From an uncultured Lachnospiraceae bacterium (GTDB lineage: Bacteria; Bacillota; Clostridia; Lachnospirales; Lachnospiraceae): a stretch of DNA of 56,967 bases. Shown in pieces: positions 26,136 to 35,650 of this stretch (its first letter is position 1; every line of letters starts with the position of its first letter). Where the stretch lies: contig CAMWXB010000018.1 of NCBI GenBank assembly GCA_947178125.1, positions 1-56,967 on the forward strand, read 5' to 3'. The notes under the pieces are model-generated. The model ran no database searches. It saw nothing but the letters and a program-made list of their open reading frames with translations, and was not told the origin of the DNA. The position numbers were made by a program, and so were the translations under genes.

Positions 26136-28802
26136 CAGATAATAAGCAATTCCAATAGTCCCGATACCGGAATTACATGCAATGGAAACGGAAGTCCGCT
26201 GCATGATCACCCTCTCAAAGGGAATATAGCGCAATACCTCATGCCGGAGCAGTTCCTGCTGTTCCACGCTGCATCCGGCATGGGTAATATAAATGATATC
26301 CGTGCTGATTCTTCCCTTATGCCGTAAGTGCCGGCGTATCATCCTTTTCCATGCACCTTCCAGTCTCCCGTACCGCGCACAGGCCATGACCATCCTGCTC
26401 TGCTCCATTTTGATTTCCGGATGCAGCCCGAACAGTCTGCACATACCGGCCGCCGCTGCATTCAAAAATCCTCTCTGATAGAAGATTTCTACAGAGGGCA
26501 GCATATAGTGAGATTCGATTCTCTTTTTCATCTTTTCCAACCGCTTACAGATTTCCTCCGCCGTATGCCCTTCTGCCGCGAGTTTTCCCGCATACAGGAC
26601 GACCAATGCCTGCCCACAGGATATCTGCGAAGAATCGATTACTTTCACATGATCGAATCCCTTTGCTGCTGCTACTGCTACTTCATATATTTTCCCCGTC
26701 TGTCCTGCCATGGAAATATGAATGACCTGTTCCGCCTGGGTCAGCGCATCCGCATAGAAATTCTCATATTCGCTCACGGAAATATCATCCAGAACGGCGC
26801 TGCTCGATGTTTCCGTCATATACTGAATCAGATTATCCGAGGAAATCTCCTGGATATCGGCAAAACGTCCGTTCTCCGTTTTAATATAAAGATAGATTAT
26901 ACCGATATCATACTGATCTGTCAGTTTATCCGGCAGATCGCTGACACAGTCCGTTGTAATATAAACTTTTCTCTTTTTATGCCGGGAAAGCCTCAGAATT
27001 TCCCCGCCCTCTTCTTCTACGGTATTTGAGCGGTACTCAATGATATCTTCCGGCAGAAATTTCAAAACAGCGGACTCCAGCGTCGTTCCCTGAATGGGCT
27101 TTTCCAGATATCCGTCAAAACCATCCTCCAGACACTGACGGTGAAATTCCGCTTCGGTATTGGCCGAAAGAACGATTACGGCTGAATCCCGACACAATCC
27201 GTTTTCCTGCCTGCGCAGCTGGCGCAGCGTCTGAACACCGTCCATTTCCGGCATCATATAATCCATCAGGATGACATGATAAAATTTTCTTTTCGTCATC
27301 TCCAGGCACTGTGCACCGCTTTCGGCAATATCGACCTTGACCTTCGTTTCTTTCAGCAATTTGCTTTCCACAAGCGAATTCATCGAATTATCATCCACCA
27401 GCAGAATACGGGCCTCCGGCGCTTCAAAACTTCTCCAGTACTCTGCTTTCTTTTCTCTGCTTCTTGACAAAAAATTCACATAGCCGATCGGTGTCCTGTC
27501 CACAATTCTCTGCGGCAGCGACACCGTAAAAACAGAGCCCTTTGTATAGATACTGTCCACGGTAATCTCACCGTCCATCAGATCTACGAGCTGTTTTGTA
27601 ATCGAAAGCCCCAGCCCGCTTCCTTCCACTTTCAGGTTTTTCCGGACATCCGCGCGCCGGAAAGAGTCATAGATATTCTCCAGGTCTTCTTTACGGATAC
27701 CAATCCCCGTATCCGACACGGCAATCTTCAAAATTCCTTCTTCCCCTGATATGGCATCCATATGCACAGACAGCGTGACAAAACCCTCTTTTGTATATTT
27801 GGCTGCGTTGGTCAGAATATTTAAAACAATCTGATTGATCCGCTTCATATCGCCCAGAAATACGGAAGGGAGATTCTCATCGATATCTACCCGGAACTCC
27901 AGTTTCTTTTCCGTCAGACGCACCTGAATCATATCGATCAGATTGCCGAACAGCTCCACCGTTCGATATTCCAGCGGAATGATTTCCATTTTTTTCATTT
28001 CCATCTGAGACAGGTCCAGAATATCGTTGACGAGGCTCAACAGCATTTTGCTCGCGCTCTGAATATTCCGGGCATACTCTTTTGTCATCTCTTCGCCGCT
28101 TTCCCGAAGGATCATCTCATTCAGTCCGATGATCGTATTGATAGGCGTACGGATTTCGTGGCTCATACTCGCAAAAAAGCTGTTCTTGGACTCACTGATC
28201 TGCTCCAGTTCTTCCTGCTGTTTCTGAGCAACCGCCCGCTCGATTCCGAACAGCTTCATCTGTATCTTTAAGATTATGCCGCCGGCAAGCCCCACTGCCA
28301 GCATTGCAAAAAGAGAGTCAATATAAGCTGCTGCCTTAGAATCCATCGGCGTAATCAGTTCGGGATGGAAATAGCCCAATCCATAAGTGCCGACATCGAC
28401 AAGCAGCGACAAAATCAGGAAAAAAAACAGCTTTTTTCCGGAAAACATCAGAAAAATATAAAGCAGTCCCAGTGAAAACCAAAGCGTCGCGCCGCCTTCC
28501 AGACCACCGCTCAAAAAGAACATCGACGGAAAAACGAACAAAATAATCAGAAAACCCACCACAACAGCGGCAAAATCAAGTTTTCTGAATTTAAAAGTGG
28601 CAAGGAGCGCAACACCCAGCACTGTCAAAAGAACGATCAGCGGAATGACAATGACCTTCACATCCATAATGCTGATACATTCCAGAATGCCCATGATCGC
28701 CAGCACGCTACCAACGAGAATAATCACCCTGAAAATCCGCTCCCGCAGTTCGTAATCCCGCCGGTATATCATCTTATAAATCTTTTCAATCCACGCCTTC
28801 AC
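26130..28802 (-). CDS. Hybrid sensor kinase fused to a receiver and a DegV lipid-binding domain
   Basis: 890 residues, GTG start overlapping the upstream stop in GTGA. Six or so helices (25-185), HisKA with ASMSHEIRTPINTIIG (His 215), HATPase (NILTNAAKYT; SDTGIGI; GSGLGLSITKQL), receiver with Asp 514 in ILMDYMMPEMDG. Residues 612-890 are a complete DegV domain: YITTDCVSDLPDKL, HISMAGQTGKIYEVA, VKVIDSSQISCGQALVV, and a closing SGIGTIGIAYY. DegV proteins bind fatty acids, usually as stand-alone proteins (FakB). The fusion suggests a kinase output or input tied to lipid state. Third gene of a signalling operon. Confidence 0.92.
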   Translation of the reverse strand: MKAWIEKIYKMIYRRDYELRERIFRVIILVGSVLAIMGILECISIMDVKVIVIPLIVLLTVLGVALLATFKFRKLDFAAVVVGFLIILFVFPSMFFLSGGLEGGATLWFSLGLLYIFLMFSGKKLFFFLILSLLVDVGTYGLGYFHPELITPMDSKAAAYIDSLFAMLAVGLAGGIILKIQMKLFGIERAVAQKQQEELEQISESKNSFFASMSHEIRTPINTIIGLNEMILRESGEEMTKEYARNIQSASKMLLSLVNDILDLSQMEMKKMEIIPLEYRTVELFGNLIDMIQVRLTEKKLEFRVDIDENLPSVFLGDMKRINQIVLNILTNAAKYTKEGFVTLSVHMDAISGEEGILKIAVSDTGIGIRKEDLENIYDSFRRADVRKNLKVEGSGLGLSITKQLVDLMDGEITVDSIYTKGSVFTVSLPQRIVDRTPIGYVNFLSRSREKKAEYWRSFEAPEARILLVDDNSMNSLVESKLLKETKVKVDIAESGAQCLEMTKRKFYHVILMDYMMPEMDGVQTLRQLRRQENGLCRDSAVIVLSANTEAEFHRQCLEDGFDGYLEKPIQGTTLESAVLKFLPEDIIEYRSNTVEEEGGEILRLSRHKKRKVYITTDCVSDLPDKLTDQYDIGIIYLYIKTENGRFADIQEISSDNLIQYMTETSSSAVLDDISVSEYENFYADALTQAEQVIHISMAGQTGKIYEVAVAAAKGFDHVKVIDSSQISCGQALVVLYAGKLAAEGHTAEEICKRLEKMKKRIESHYMLPSVEIFYQRGFLNAAAAGMCRLFGLHPEIKMEQSRMVMACARYGRLEGAWKRMIRRHLRHKGRISTDIIYITHAGCSVEQQELLRHEVLRYIPFERVIMQRTSVSIACNSGIGTIGIAYYLL

Positions 28803-31648
28803 GCTTTGCCGCCTCCTTTCTGTTTCAGTCTTTCCCGGATTCGCGATACGGCATCCACTGCGGACATATAATCGGACATTTTTATCTTTTTATGTAACGG
28901 TTCCAACGCTTCCGTCAAAGAAGTTCCGCAATAGCAGTATCCCTGCAGCCTGGATACGAGCTCCGACAACCGGGCGCCGTCCAGCACATACATGGCATCT
29001 TCCAATTCCGTCAGTATCTTGTCAAAATCCTCTTCCGTAAGCTCCGGCAGTTCACAGACCGCTTCGCCATTTCCTCCATCCGCAGTCTGTTCTCCGATGC
29101 CTGCTGCATTTATTGCACCGTCTGCCCCCGCATTTTTCGTACCGCTGGCTGCCCCCGCATTTGTCGCAGCGCCAGCCGTTTCCATCGTCCTGACAAGCGG
29201 GCAGTCTTCCAATTCTTTCATCACACGCCGGTACTCTTCCAGCATATCAGCATGATTCTTCAGGATATAATCCAAATCGTCCCTTTTTCCCGCAAGTTCC
29301 AGCGCTTTGGCTCTGGCAGAAAGCGAAAGCGCACCGATATTCTGCATCATGCTCTTTAACGCATGGACTTTGATCGTATAGTTCTTCCAGTCATGCTTTT
29401 CAAACAACTCTTCCAAAAGCTGCCAGCTCTCATGCCGTTCCTCATAATAGGCTTCCAGAATGTTCAGATACTCTTCCTTTCCGCCGCAGTAGAGCATTCC
29501 TTTCTCCACATCCAGGCTCCCAATGACGAATTTTTCTTTTCCCCGCTGTGGTTCTGCCGTTTCCTCCGCATCCGTTTTCGTCAGGAAAATCAGCTTTTCC
29601 GCAGGCAGATTCCGCTTCAATACCCGCTCTAACACAGAAACCTCAATCGGTTTGGAGATAAAATCGTCAAACCCTTCTTCTAAGAACATCTCCCGGTTGC
29701 CCGGTGCCGCATTGGCCGTCAGTGCGATGATCGGCAGTTTCCGGTAATAATGCCCTACCTTTTCCCGGATGTGGTGCATCGCCTCGATACCGTCCATCTC
29801 CGGCATCATATGATCCATAAAAACAAAATCATAGGTCATATTCTCAATCAGCTGCAATGCTTCCTGTCCGCTGGTCGCATAAGTGACGCCGATCTGATAC
29901 TCTTTTAACAATCCCTCGACCACGCGGATATTCATCCGGTTGTCATCCACCACCAGTACATGAGCCCCGGGTGCAATAAATTTGCCTGGCCGCACCATTT
30001 GCTTTCCGCCCACCGAACCTCTGCTTCCATTCAGAATGGAAACGACCGGCAGGATATAAAAAGGCTTATATAGCCGTATGATATCGGGATTGGTAATGTA
30101 TTTTTCCCTGGGCCGGTCAATGACCATAATGACTCTGGCCCGTTTGGCGAGCGCATCAAAGTAAACTTCATCCTCCTGATATTCCTCAAGGCTGATAAAA
30201 ACATGGGTAAACGCGCTGTGCTCTTCCCTTCGTTTCAATTCTGCCAGATTACGGCACACATGGCATCTTACATGAAGCTGCCTGATCATAGACGTGATAA
30301 TTCCTGTATACTCATCCCGGATGGCCATCATATCGAACTGTTCCATATCGAAATATGCGGCGATATTCATCATTTCCCGATTCTCGACCTGTCCAATCGG
30401 TTTTTCATCCAGTACCTTCTGCGGCACTACGAAACGGAAAAGACTACCCTTGCCGATACGGCTCCGCACCGTGATCGTGCCGCCCATTTTCTGGACTAGC
30501 GCCCTGGAAATCGCAAGTCCCAGACCGATGCCGCCTTCCTGCCGGCTTCTCCTTGTATCAATCTGGCTGAAACTTTCAAACAGTTTTTCCAACCCTTCCT
30601 CTTCTATGCCGATGCCGGTATCCCTGACCGATACGCAGAGATTGACGCCGTAATTCTCTTTTCTCGTATAAATCTTAATGATCACACCGCCTTCATTTGT
30701 GAACTTGACGGCATTGTCCACCAGATTCATAATGACTCTCCGTATCTTCTGTTCGTCTCCATAAAGCCCGCTCGGAATACCCGCATCGCAATCCACGATA
30801 AGTTCTATCTGCTTATCCGCTTTCCGTGCCATCGCCATGTTGATGATGTCATTGATGGTAGAAGTGATATTATAAGCTTCCTCTTCCAGATTCATTTTGC
30901 CCTGCTGTAACTGGGAAAAGTCCAGAATGTCGCTGACAAGCGACATCAGATCATGGCCAGCATCCCGGATATCAAAGACTTCCTCACGCATTTTCTCCAC
31001 ATCGTGCTCCCGCAGCGCCATTTCGCTCATGCCGCAGATTGTGTTGACCGGGGTCCGAATCTCATGGCTGACATTGGAGAGAAAATCATCTTTACTCTGC
31101 TCCGCATCCATCAATGCCTCGATGATCTTATGTACCTCCTCGTTCCTCTCCACGCGGTTCCGCAGCCAGATATAAAGGATGTACAGCACACAGAAAATAT
31201 TGCCGACCTGTGCGAACAGGCCCCGAAGTTCCTCCTTCGGCAGCATTCTGAGCGTATTATGAATCACGCCATGATAAAAAAGGATAAAAAACAGAGAAAC
31301 AAGCGTGATTCCTAACAATTCTGAAAAACCGTAAAAGGCGACCAGAACTGTCATTGCCATAAAAGAAGGTACGACTACGGAAATATCATCCACATTACAA
31401 GCATACAGGATGAGGGTCAGCTGTATCATAACGGTACCGATGACCGCTCTTACCCGATAATTTCTGTATTTAGCGAGAAAAATACTCCAGCCGGCTGTCA
31501 GTTCCACCAGCATAATGCCCGGAATCCACACATCCCACCCGCGCTGAACTGCGGAAATACACAGATTCAGCGTATAGATACTGTATAGAATGATGACAAG
31601 CTTCTCCTGCTTCCGCTGGTTCTGCCTGCTCTGATTGAAAAATTCCAC
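28799..31648 (-). CDS. Hybrid sensor kinase with receiver and Hpt domains
   Basis: 949 residues from GTG 31648 (GGGGGA 7 nt before). Membrane helices to about 165; HisKA SNVSHEIRTPVNTICG (His 195); HATPase (MNLVDNAVKFT; RDTGIGI; GIGLGLAIS); a degenerate receiver-like stretch (about 425-535); receiver with Asp 612 in FMDHMMPEMDG; Hpt with VHALKSMMQNIGA (His 762). An Ala/Gly/Asn-rich linker (about 824-860) leads to a C-terminal helical region. The chain can run an intramolecular His-Asp-His relay. Output partner probably the REC-HD protein upstream. Confidence 0.92.
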   Translation of the reverse strand: MEFFNQSRQNQRKQEKLVIILYSIYTLNLCISAVQRGWDVWIPGIMLVELTAGWSIFLAKYRNYRVRAVIGTVMIQLTLILYACNVDDISVVVPSFMAMTVLVAFYGFSELLGITLVSLFFILFYHGVIHNTLRMLPKEELRGLFAQVGNIFCVLYILYIWLRNRVERNEEVHKIIEALMDAEQSKDDFLSNVSHEIRTPVNTICGMSEMALREHDVEKMREEVFDIRDAGHDLMSLVSDILDFSQLQQGKMNLEEEAYNITSTINDIINMAMARKADKQIELIVDCDAGIPSGLYGDEQKIRRVIMNLVDNAVKFTNEGGVIIKIYTRKENYGVNLCVSVRDTGIGIEEEGLEKLFESFSQIDTRRSRQEGGIGLGLAISRALVQKMGGTITVRSRIGKGSLFRFVVPQKVLDEKPIGQVENREMMNIAAYFDMEQFDMMAIRDEYTGIITSMIRQLHVRCHVCRNLAELKRREEHSAFTHVFISLEEYQEDEVYFDALAKRARVIMVIDRPREKYITNPDIIRLYKPFYILPVVSILNGSRGSVGGKQMVRPGKFIAPGAHVLVVDDNRMNIRVVEGLLKEYQIGVTYATSGQEALQLIENMTYDFVFMDHMMPEMDGIEAMHHIREKVGHYYRKLPIIALTANAAPGNREMFLEEGFDDFISKPIEVSVLERVLKRNLPAEKLIFLTKTDAEETAEPQRGKEKFVIGSLDVEKGMLYCGGKEEYLNILEAYYEERHESWQLLEELFEKHDWKNYTIKVHALKSMMQNIGALSLSARAKALELAGKRDDLDYILKNHADMLEEYRRVMKELEDCPLVRTMETAGAATNAGAASGTKNAGADGAINAAGIGEQTADGGNGEAVCELPELTEEDFDKILTELEDAMYVLDGARLSELVSRLQGYCYCGTSLTEALEPLHKKIKMSDYMSAVDAVSRIRERLKQKGGGKA

Positions 31649-31756
31649 CCTGCTTCCCCCATTCCTTCATCCGTTGGTACCAGTGTACTGACATGTTCCT
31701 ATTTCGAAAAATCACTTGTCTGAATTACCGTCTGCCACGTTGGCTTCACGCAGCAG

Positions 31757-32830
31757 CTAATGTAACTGCCTGTAGATTTTGCACAAAATTCTGAAGATGT
31801 TCGGATTGAACTTTTTACCGGCATCTGCCTCCATCATCGTCAGCGTCTCTTCGATATGATAGGAATCACGGTAAACGCGGTTCTCCGTCATGGCGCAGTA
31901 CGCGCTGACGACGGATACGATCTGTGCGGAAAGCGGAATCTCCTCCCCGCTCTTCCCGCAAGGGTAGCCGCTTCCGTCCCAGTTCTCATGATGATAATGG
32001 GCAATATCCAAAGACATCTGCAGAAAATCGTTGTAATCTCCCGTATCCATGATATCCTGCAGAATTTTAGCCCCGACCGCCGCATGTGTCCGTATCACTT
32101 CTCTTTCTTCCTGCGAAAGGGATTCCTTTTTCTGTAAGAGTTCAGTCGGTATCGCCACATTACCCAGATCGCAGAGCGGCGCCGCAAGTTCTATCGTGTC
32201 GATATAGGCATCCGAAATCAAATGGCTGTAATCCGCTGAAAGCTGCATCGCCTCCGCTAATATCCGACAGTTATGGCCGAGCCGTTCCATATGATTCTCA
32301 TCATAACAGGCATTTTCTCTCGCCACGCGTGTCAACGCATAAAGCACATTCTTCTTTTCCAGTTCAAGCTGATGAAGCTGTTCGCTGACGGAAGTCTGTA
32401 ACCGCCTGTTCATCTCCACCAATTCCTTATTGGTATCATAAAGTTTCAGATGAAGCCGCAGCCGCGCCATTACAACTTTGGGAATAAAGGGCTTCGTAAT
32501 ATAATCTTCTCCGCCCAAGTCAAAACCCTTTACCATATCGGAAGGATCATCGAATGCGGAAATAAAAATAATCGGAATATCCCGCGTTTCCGGATTCTCC
32601 TTCAACAATTTGCAAACTTCGTACCCATCCATTTCCGGCATCGCAACATCAAGAATGATCAGTCTCGGATGAATCCTGCTGACCATCTTCAGCGCCTGCA
32701 TACCGTTTTCCGTCAAAACAGGCTGATATCCCATCTCCTGAATAATGTCCCGCAAAACGAACCGGTTGGTATCCACATCATCCACCACCAGAATTTTTGC
32801 CATCTCTTTTATTCCTGCTTCCTGTGCCAT
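31757..32830 (-). CDS. Response regulator with degenerate HD-GYP domain
   Basis: 357 residues. Receiver: LVVDDVD, phospho-Asp 61 in IILDVAMPEMDG, Lys in ITKPF. A coiled linker leads to an HD-GYP domain (170-357) with HHENWDGSGYP and several metal-ligand His retained, but the family's HD dyad (usually LHDIGK) reads LCDLGN, with Cys at 220 in place of His, and the later DVYDA motif reads SAYCA. HD-GYP proteins hydrolyse cyclic di-GMP with a metal centre; loss of a ligand suggests altered metal, altered substrate or a binding-only role. GGGAG lies 8 nt before the start; an internal ATG at residue 10 is an alternative. Confidence 0.9.
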   Translation of the reverse strand: MAQEAGIKEMAKILVVDDVDTNRFVLRDIIQEMGYQPVLTENGMQALKMVSRIHPRLIILDVAMPEMDGYEVCKLLKENPETRDIPIIFISAFDDPSDMVKGFDLGGEDYITKPFIPKVVMARLRLHLKLYDTNKELVEMNRRLQTSVSEQLHQLELEKKNVLYALTRVARENACYDENHMERLGHNCRILAEAMQLSADYSHLISDAYIDTIELAAPLCDLGNVAIPTELLQKKESLSQEEREVIRTHAAVGAKILQDIMDTGDYNDFLQMSLDIAHYHHENWDGSGYPCGKSGEEIPLSAQIVSVVSAYCAMTENRVYRDSYHIEETLTMMEADAGKKFNPNIFRILCKIYRQLH

Positions 32831-32861
32831 ACGCCTTCTCCCTGTTATTTATTATTGTCAC

Positions 32862-33062
32862 AATCCGGCCGTCAGGCGGGGCAGCGTATAGTTCCTGCGG
32901 ATGCCCTTGAAAACCGTCGACTACTGCAAGTAGTCTTGTACTTTAGTGAAAAAGTCGCTAGCGGCTTTTGAACTTAGTACCGCTACGAGTTTTCGCGGAG
33001 CGAGAGCGTGCATCCAAAGGAACTATACGCTGCGCTCCGCTGCCCCGCCTGACGGCCGGATT
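32862..33062. repeat. Class 2 palindromic element E
   Basis: 201 bp. Left arm AATCCGGCCGTCAGGCGGGG plus CAGC is matched perfectly at the right end; a second stem GCAGCGTATAGTTCC/GGAACTATACGCTGC continues inward, with a 10-bp insertion in the right arm. The core runs from CCTGCGGATGCCCTTGAAAA to GCGTGCATCCAAAGG and contains GACTACT gca AGTAGTC. Plus-strand core aligns with the minus strand of element F. It sits 32 bp upstream of the REC-HD-GYP gene. Confidence 0.85.
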
Positions 33063-33076
33063 ATTATCTGTTTTGC

Positions 33077-33109
33077 AAAAAAGGCTGAACCCCATTGATT
33101 CAGCCTTTT
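33077..33109 (-). terminator. Intrinsic terminator of the phosphofructokinase gene
   Basis: On the minus strand AAAAGGCTGAA pairs with TTCAGCCTTTT and continues into T residues; loop about 9 nt. It lies 32 bp after the phosphofructokinase stop codon. Confidence 0.88.
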
Positions 33110-33140
33110 CATTTTATATAGTTCGGATTTCCAAAAGAAC

Positions 33141-34370
33141 TTAGCCCTTGCGTACCAGATGACGGGGCAGGCCGTTCACATACAACGGCTGTAACTCGCC
33201 CATGATCAGCGGTCTCGCATATTTCTCATAACCATCGTTCAGGCCCTTGCAGTCCTCCGTGATCCACTCGTCCGGAACTTTTCTTTCCACATTGGCAATC
33301 GCGTGAATATCATATGCGCTCGTGCCGCACTGATAAGGTTCTTCGCCGTTTCTGTCCAGCGTGATCATCATGCCTGTCTTGCCTTCTTCCGCCGCCTTGA
33401 CCGCATCAAAGCCGACCTGGAACGCTTCATTGATATCCGTCAGGGAAGCAAGATGTGTTGCCGCACGCTGTAAAGTCGAGAATTCAATCGCACGGGTCTT
33501 CAAACCGGTTTCTTCCGCCACTTTATTTGCCAGCATCACTGCCGTACCAGACATCTGCTTATGTCCAAAAGCATCGACTGCTACCTCTCTGCCAAGTTCA
33601 CATACATAACGTCCGTCCGCAATCTTTACGCCCTCCGATACCGCAATGACAACGGAAGACTTCTCTGCCGCCAGCTTCTTGATATCCTCCATGAACTTGT
33701 CCATGTCGAATACCTTCTCCGGCAGATAAATAGCATCCGGACCACTGCAGTCATCGCCCTTTGACAATGCCGCCGCCGCTGTCAGCCAGCCTGCGTTACG
33801 TCCCATGATCTCAACGATACAGATTGTAGGCTTTTGTGCGCCAAAAGATTCATTGTCGCGGATGATCTCTTTCATGCTGGTCGCAATATATTTTGCCGCG
33901 GAGCCATAACCCGGGCAATGGTCTGTGATTGGAAGATCATTGTCAATCGTCTTGGGAACGCCCATGAAACGCTGCGGTTTGTTATGAGCGGCCGCATAGT
34001 CGGACAGCATCTTGACTGTATCCATCGAATCGTTGCCGCCTGCATAGAAGAGGCATTCGATATCATGTTTCTCCATGATTTCAAAAATTTTCTCGTAAAC
34101 ATCTTCGTTACCTTCAATCTTAGGCATCTTAAAACGACAGGAGCCTAAAAATGCAGAAGGAGTTCTCTTTAACAATTCGATACCGGTCTCATCATCGAGA
34201 TATTCTCCCAAATCGATCATTCTATCCTGAAGAAAGCCCTCAATACCATGCACCATACCATAAATTTTCTTTACCCCAAGCTTCTTGGCAGCTGCATATA
34301 CACCTGCTACGGAAGAGTTGATAACGGCTGTGGGGCCGCCGGACTGACCAACAACAATATTTCCTTTCAT
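33141..34370 (-). CDS. pfp: 6-phosphofructokinase, probably pyrophosphate-dependent
   Basis: 409 residues from ATG 34370 (AAGGAG 8 nt upstream; a GTG two codons earlier is too close to it). It phosphorylates fructose 6-phosphate in glycolysis. The phosphate-donor loop reads GGNDSMDT rather than GGDGS and the catalytic loop PKTIDND carries Lys instead of Gly, both hallmarks of PPi-using enzymes. Substrate residues EIMGRNAGW are present. Lies 110 bp downstream of the antiporter gene. Confidence 0.9.
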   Translation of the reverse strand: MKGNIVVGQSGGPTAVINSSVAGVYAAAKKLGVKKIYGMVHGIEGFLQDRMIDLGEYLDDETGIELLKRTPSAFLGSCRFKMPKIEGNEDVYEKIFEIMEKHDIECLFYAGGNDSMDTVKMLSDYAAAHNKPQRFMGVPKTIDNDLPITDHCPGYGSAAKYIATSMKEIIRDNESFGAQKPTICIVEIMGRNAGWLTAAAALSKGDDCSGPDAIYLPEKVFDMDKFMEDIKKLAAEKSSVVIAVSEGVKIADGRYVCELGREVAVDAFGHKQMSGTAVMLANKVAEETGLKTRAIEFSTLQRAATHLASLTDINEAFQVGFDAVKAAEEGKTGMMITLDRNGEEPYQCGTSAYDIHAIANVERKVPDEWITEDCKGLNDGYEKYARPLIMGELQPLYVNGLPRHLVRKG

Positions 34371-34479
34371 CGTCACATCTCCTTTATATTCTTTGTTTTC
34401 TGCTCACGTCAGCCGAATGTGGACACCCGGACAGACTCTTAAAAATTATACCAGATATAACCAAAAACCGCAAGTGCTT

Positions 34480-35427
34480 CTAACGCATCAGATAGAAGAA
34501 GTATCCCGCATAGCAGGCCAGAAGAATCGCGCCGCCGTGGCGTTCCAGCTTCTGCTTCCGCAGCACGCACACCCATAACAGCACCGCCGTAGCAACACAT
34601 ACGATTGTATCGACCAGAAATGCCGCCTGATAAATAACCGGTGTAATTGTTGCGGCAATGCCGACAACGAACAGAATGTTGAACAAATTGCTTCCCACGA
34701 TGTTTCCGACCGCAATATCCGCCTTGCCCTTGATTGCTGCCGTAGCGGAAGTCACAAGTTCCGGAAGAGAAGTTCCGAATGCAACGATCGTCAGGCCGAT
34801 AAGCCGCTCGCTCATACCGAAGATTCTGGCAAGCTCCGTTGCCGCATCGACCGTAATATCACTTCCCCATACGATCATCACACCACCAATCAGAATGAGC
34901 AGGATTAGTTTGAACATGCTGTCGCTTTTGTCCGCCTGTTCCTTTTCCTGTTCTTCCGTGACAGCCTGTCCTTTCCTGGCCATCCGCAGAAGATACAGCA
35001 GATAAAGCACCATCCCCGCCAACAGGATAACACCGTCGATTCTTCCGACTGTTCCGTCAAAAAGTCCCAGAGCCGCCAACAGTACCGTTGCACCGATGAC
35101 CATCGGCAGTTCGTATTTAATCGTAGATTTCTGCACTGCCAGGGGGGATATAACAGATGTTATTCCAAGAATCAGCAGAATATTCATAATGTTGCTCCCC
35201 ACCACATTACCGATTGTAATTTCAGCGCTGCCCTTCAACGCCGCAGAAGTACTGACCGCAGCTTCCGGAAGACTGGTTCCGATTGCAACGATCGTCAGGC
35301 CTATGACCAGCTGCGGAATACCAAATTTTTCCGCGACCTTACTGGCACCTTCCACGAACCAGTCTGCACCTTTTACCAACATGACAAAACCGATGACCAA
35401 AAATAACAACTGTACCGCAACATTCAT
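34480..35427 (-). CDS. CaCA-family cation antiporter (calcium/sodium antiporter-like), probable Mn2+ exporter
   Basis: 315 residues from ATG 35427 with AGGAGG 9 nt upstream; an earlier in-frame ATG is Lys-rich and lacks a site. Two inverted homologous halves each carry the alpha-repeat motif: VAIGTSLPEAAVS plus IGNVVGSNIMNILLILG, and VAFGTSLPELVTS plus VGNIVGSNLFNILFVVG. A charged loop near the middle separates them. The family exchanges Ca2+ for Na+ or H+; the upstream manganese-type riboswitch suggests that Mn2+ is the physiological cargo here. Confidence 0.92.
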   Translation of the reverse strand: MNVAVQLLFLVIGFVMLVKGADWFVEGASKVAEKFGIPQLVIGLTIVAIGTSLPEAAVSTSAALKGSAEITIGNVVGSNIMNILLILGITSVISPLAVQKSTIKYELPMVIGATVLLAALGLFDGTVGRIDGVILLAGMVLYLLYLLRMARKGQAVTEEQEKEQADKSDSMFKLILLILIGGVMIVWGSDITVDAATELARIFGMSERLIGLTIVAFGTSLPELVTSATAAIKGKADIAVGNIVGSNLFNILFVVGIAATITPVIYQAAFLVDTIVCVATAVLLWVCVLRKQKLERHGGAILLACYAGYFFYLMR

Positions 35428-35521
35428 CCTCTTTTCCTCCTTTTTCCTCTTCCTTTTTCCATTAACTTCCATTACCGTTCAAGACAATTTCCCATTAGAA
35501 CGTGCGCGCCGGACACACCGC

Positions 35522-35556
35522 AAAAAAGACTTTCAGCACTTCCGTGCTAAAAGTCT
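35522..35556 (-). terminator. Riboswitch expression-platform terminator
   Basis: On the minus strand AGACTTTTAGCAC ggaa GTGCTGAAAGTCT followed by six T: a strong intrinsic terminator in the antiporter leader. Its 5' arm overlaps the 3' conserved strand of the aptamer, so the two folds exclude each other. Confidence 0.85.
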
Positions 35557-35645
35557 CGTACTCTCAAAAAATCTGAAAGATGCGTAAACATGGCCTTATG
35601 CCAGGGTATGTTGCTTACACATGATAACTACTCCCTCTTAACTTG
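35548..35645 (-). promoter_or_regulatory. yybP-ykoY (Mn2+) riboswitch aptamer, probable
   Basis: Minus-strand leader of the antiporter gene. It contains the conserved-looking AGAGGGAGTAG near 35636, GCAACATACC near 35607-35616, and ACGAGACTTTTAG at its 3' end, in the order of yybP-ykoY aptamers. Overlap of the last strand with the terminator arm predicts that ligand binding lets transcription continue. Identification is from memory of the motif, not a covariance search. Confidence 0.65.
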
Positions 35646-35650
35646 CCACC

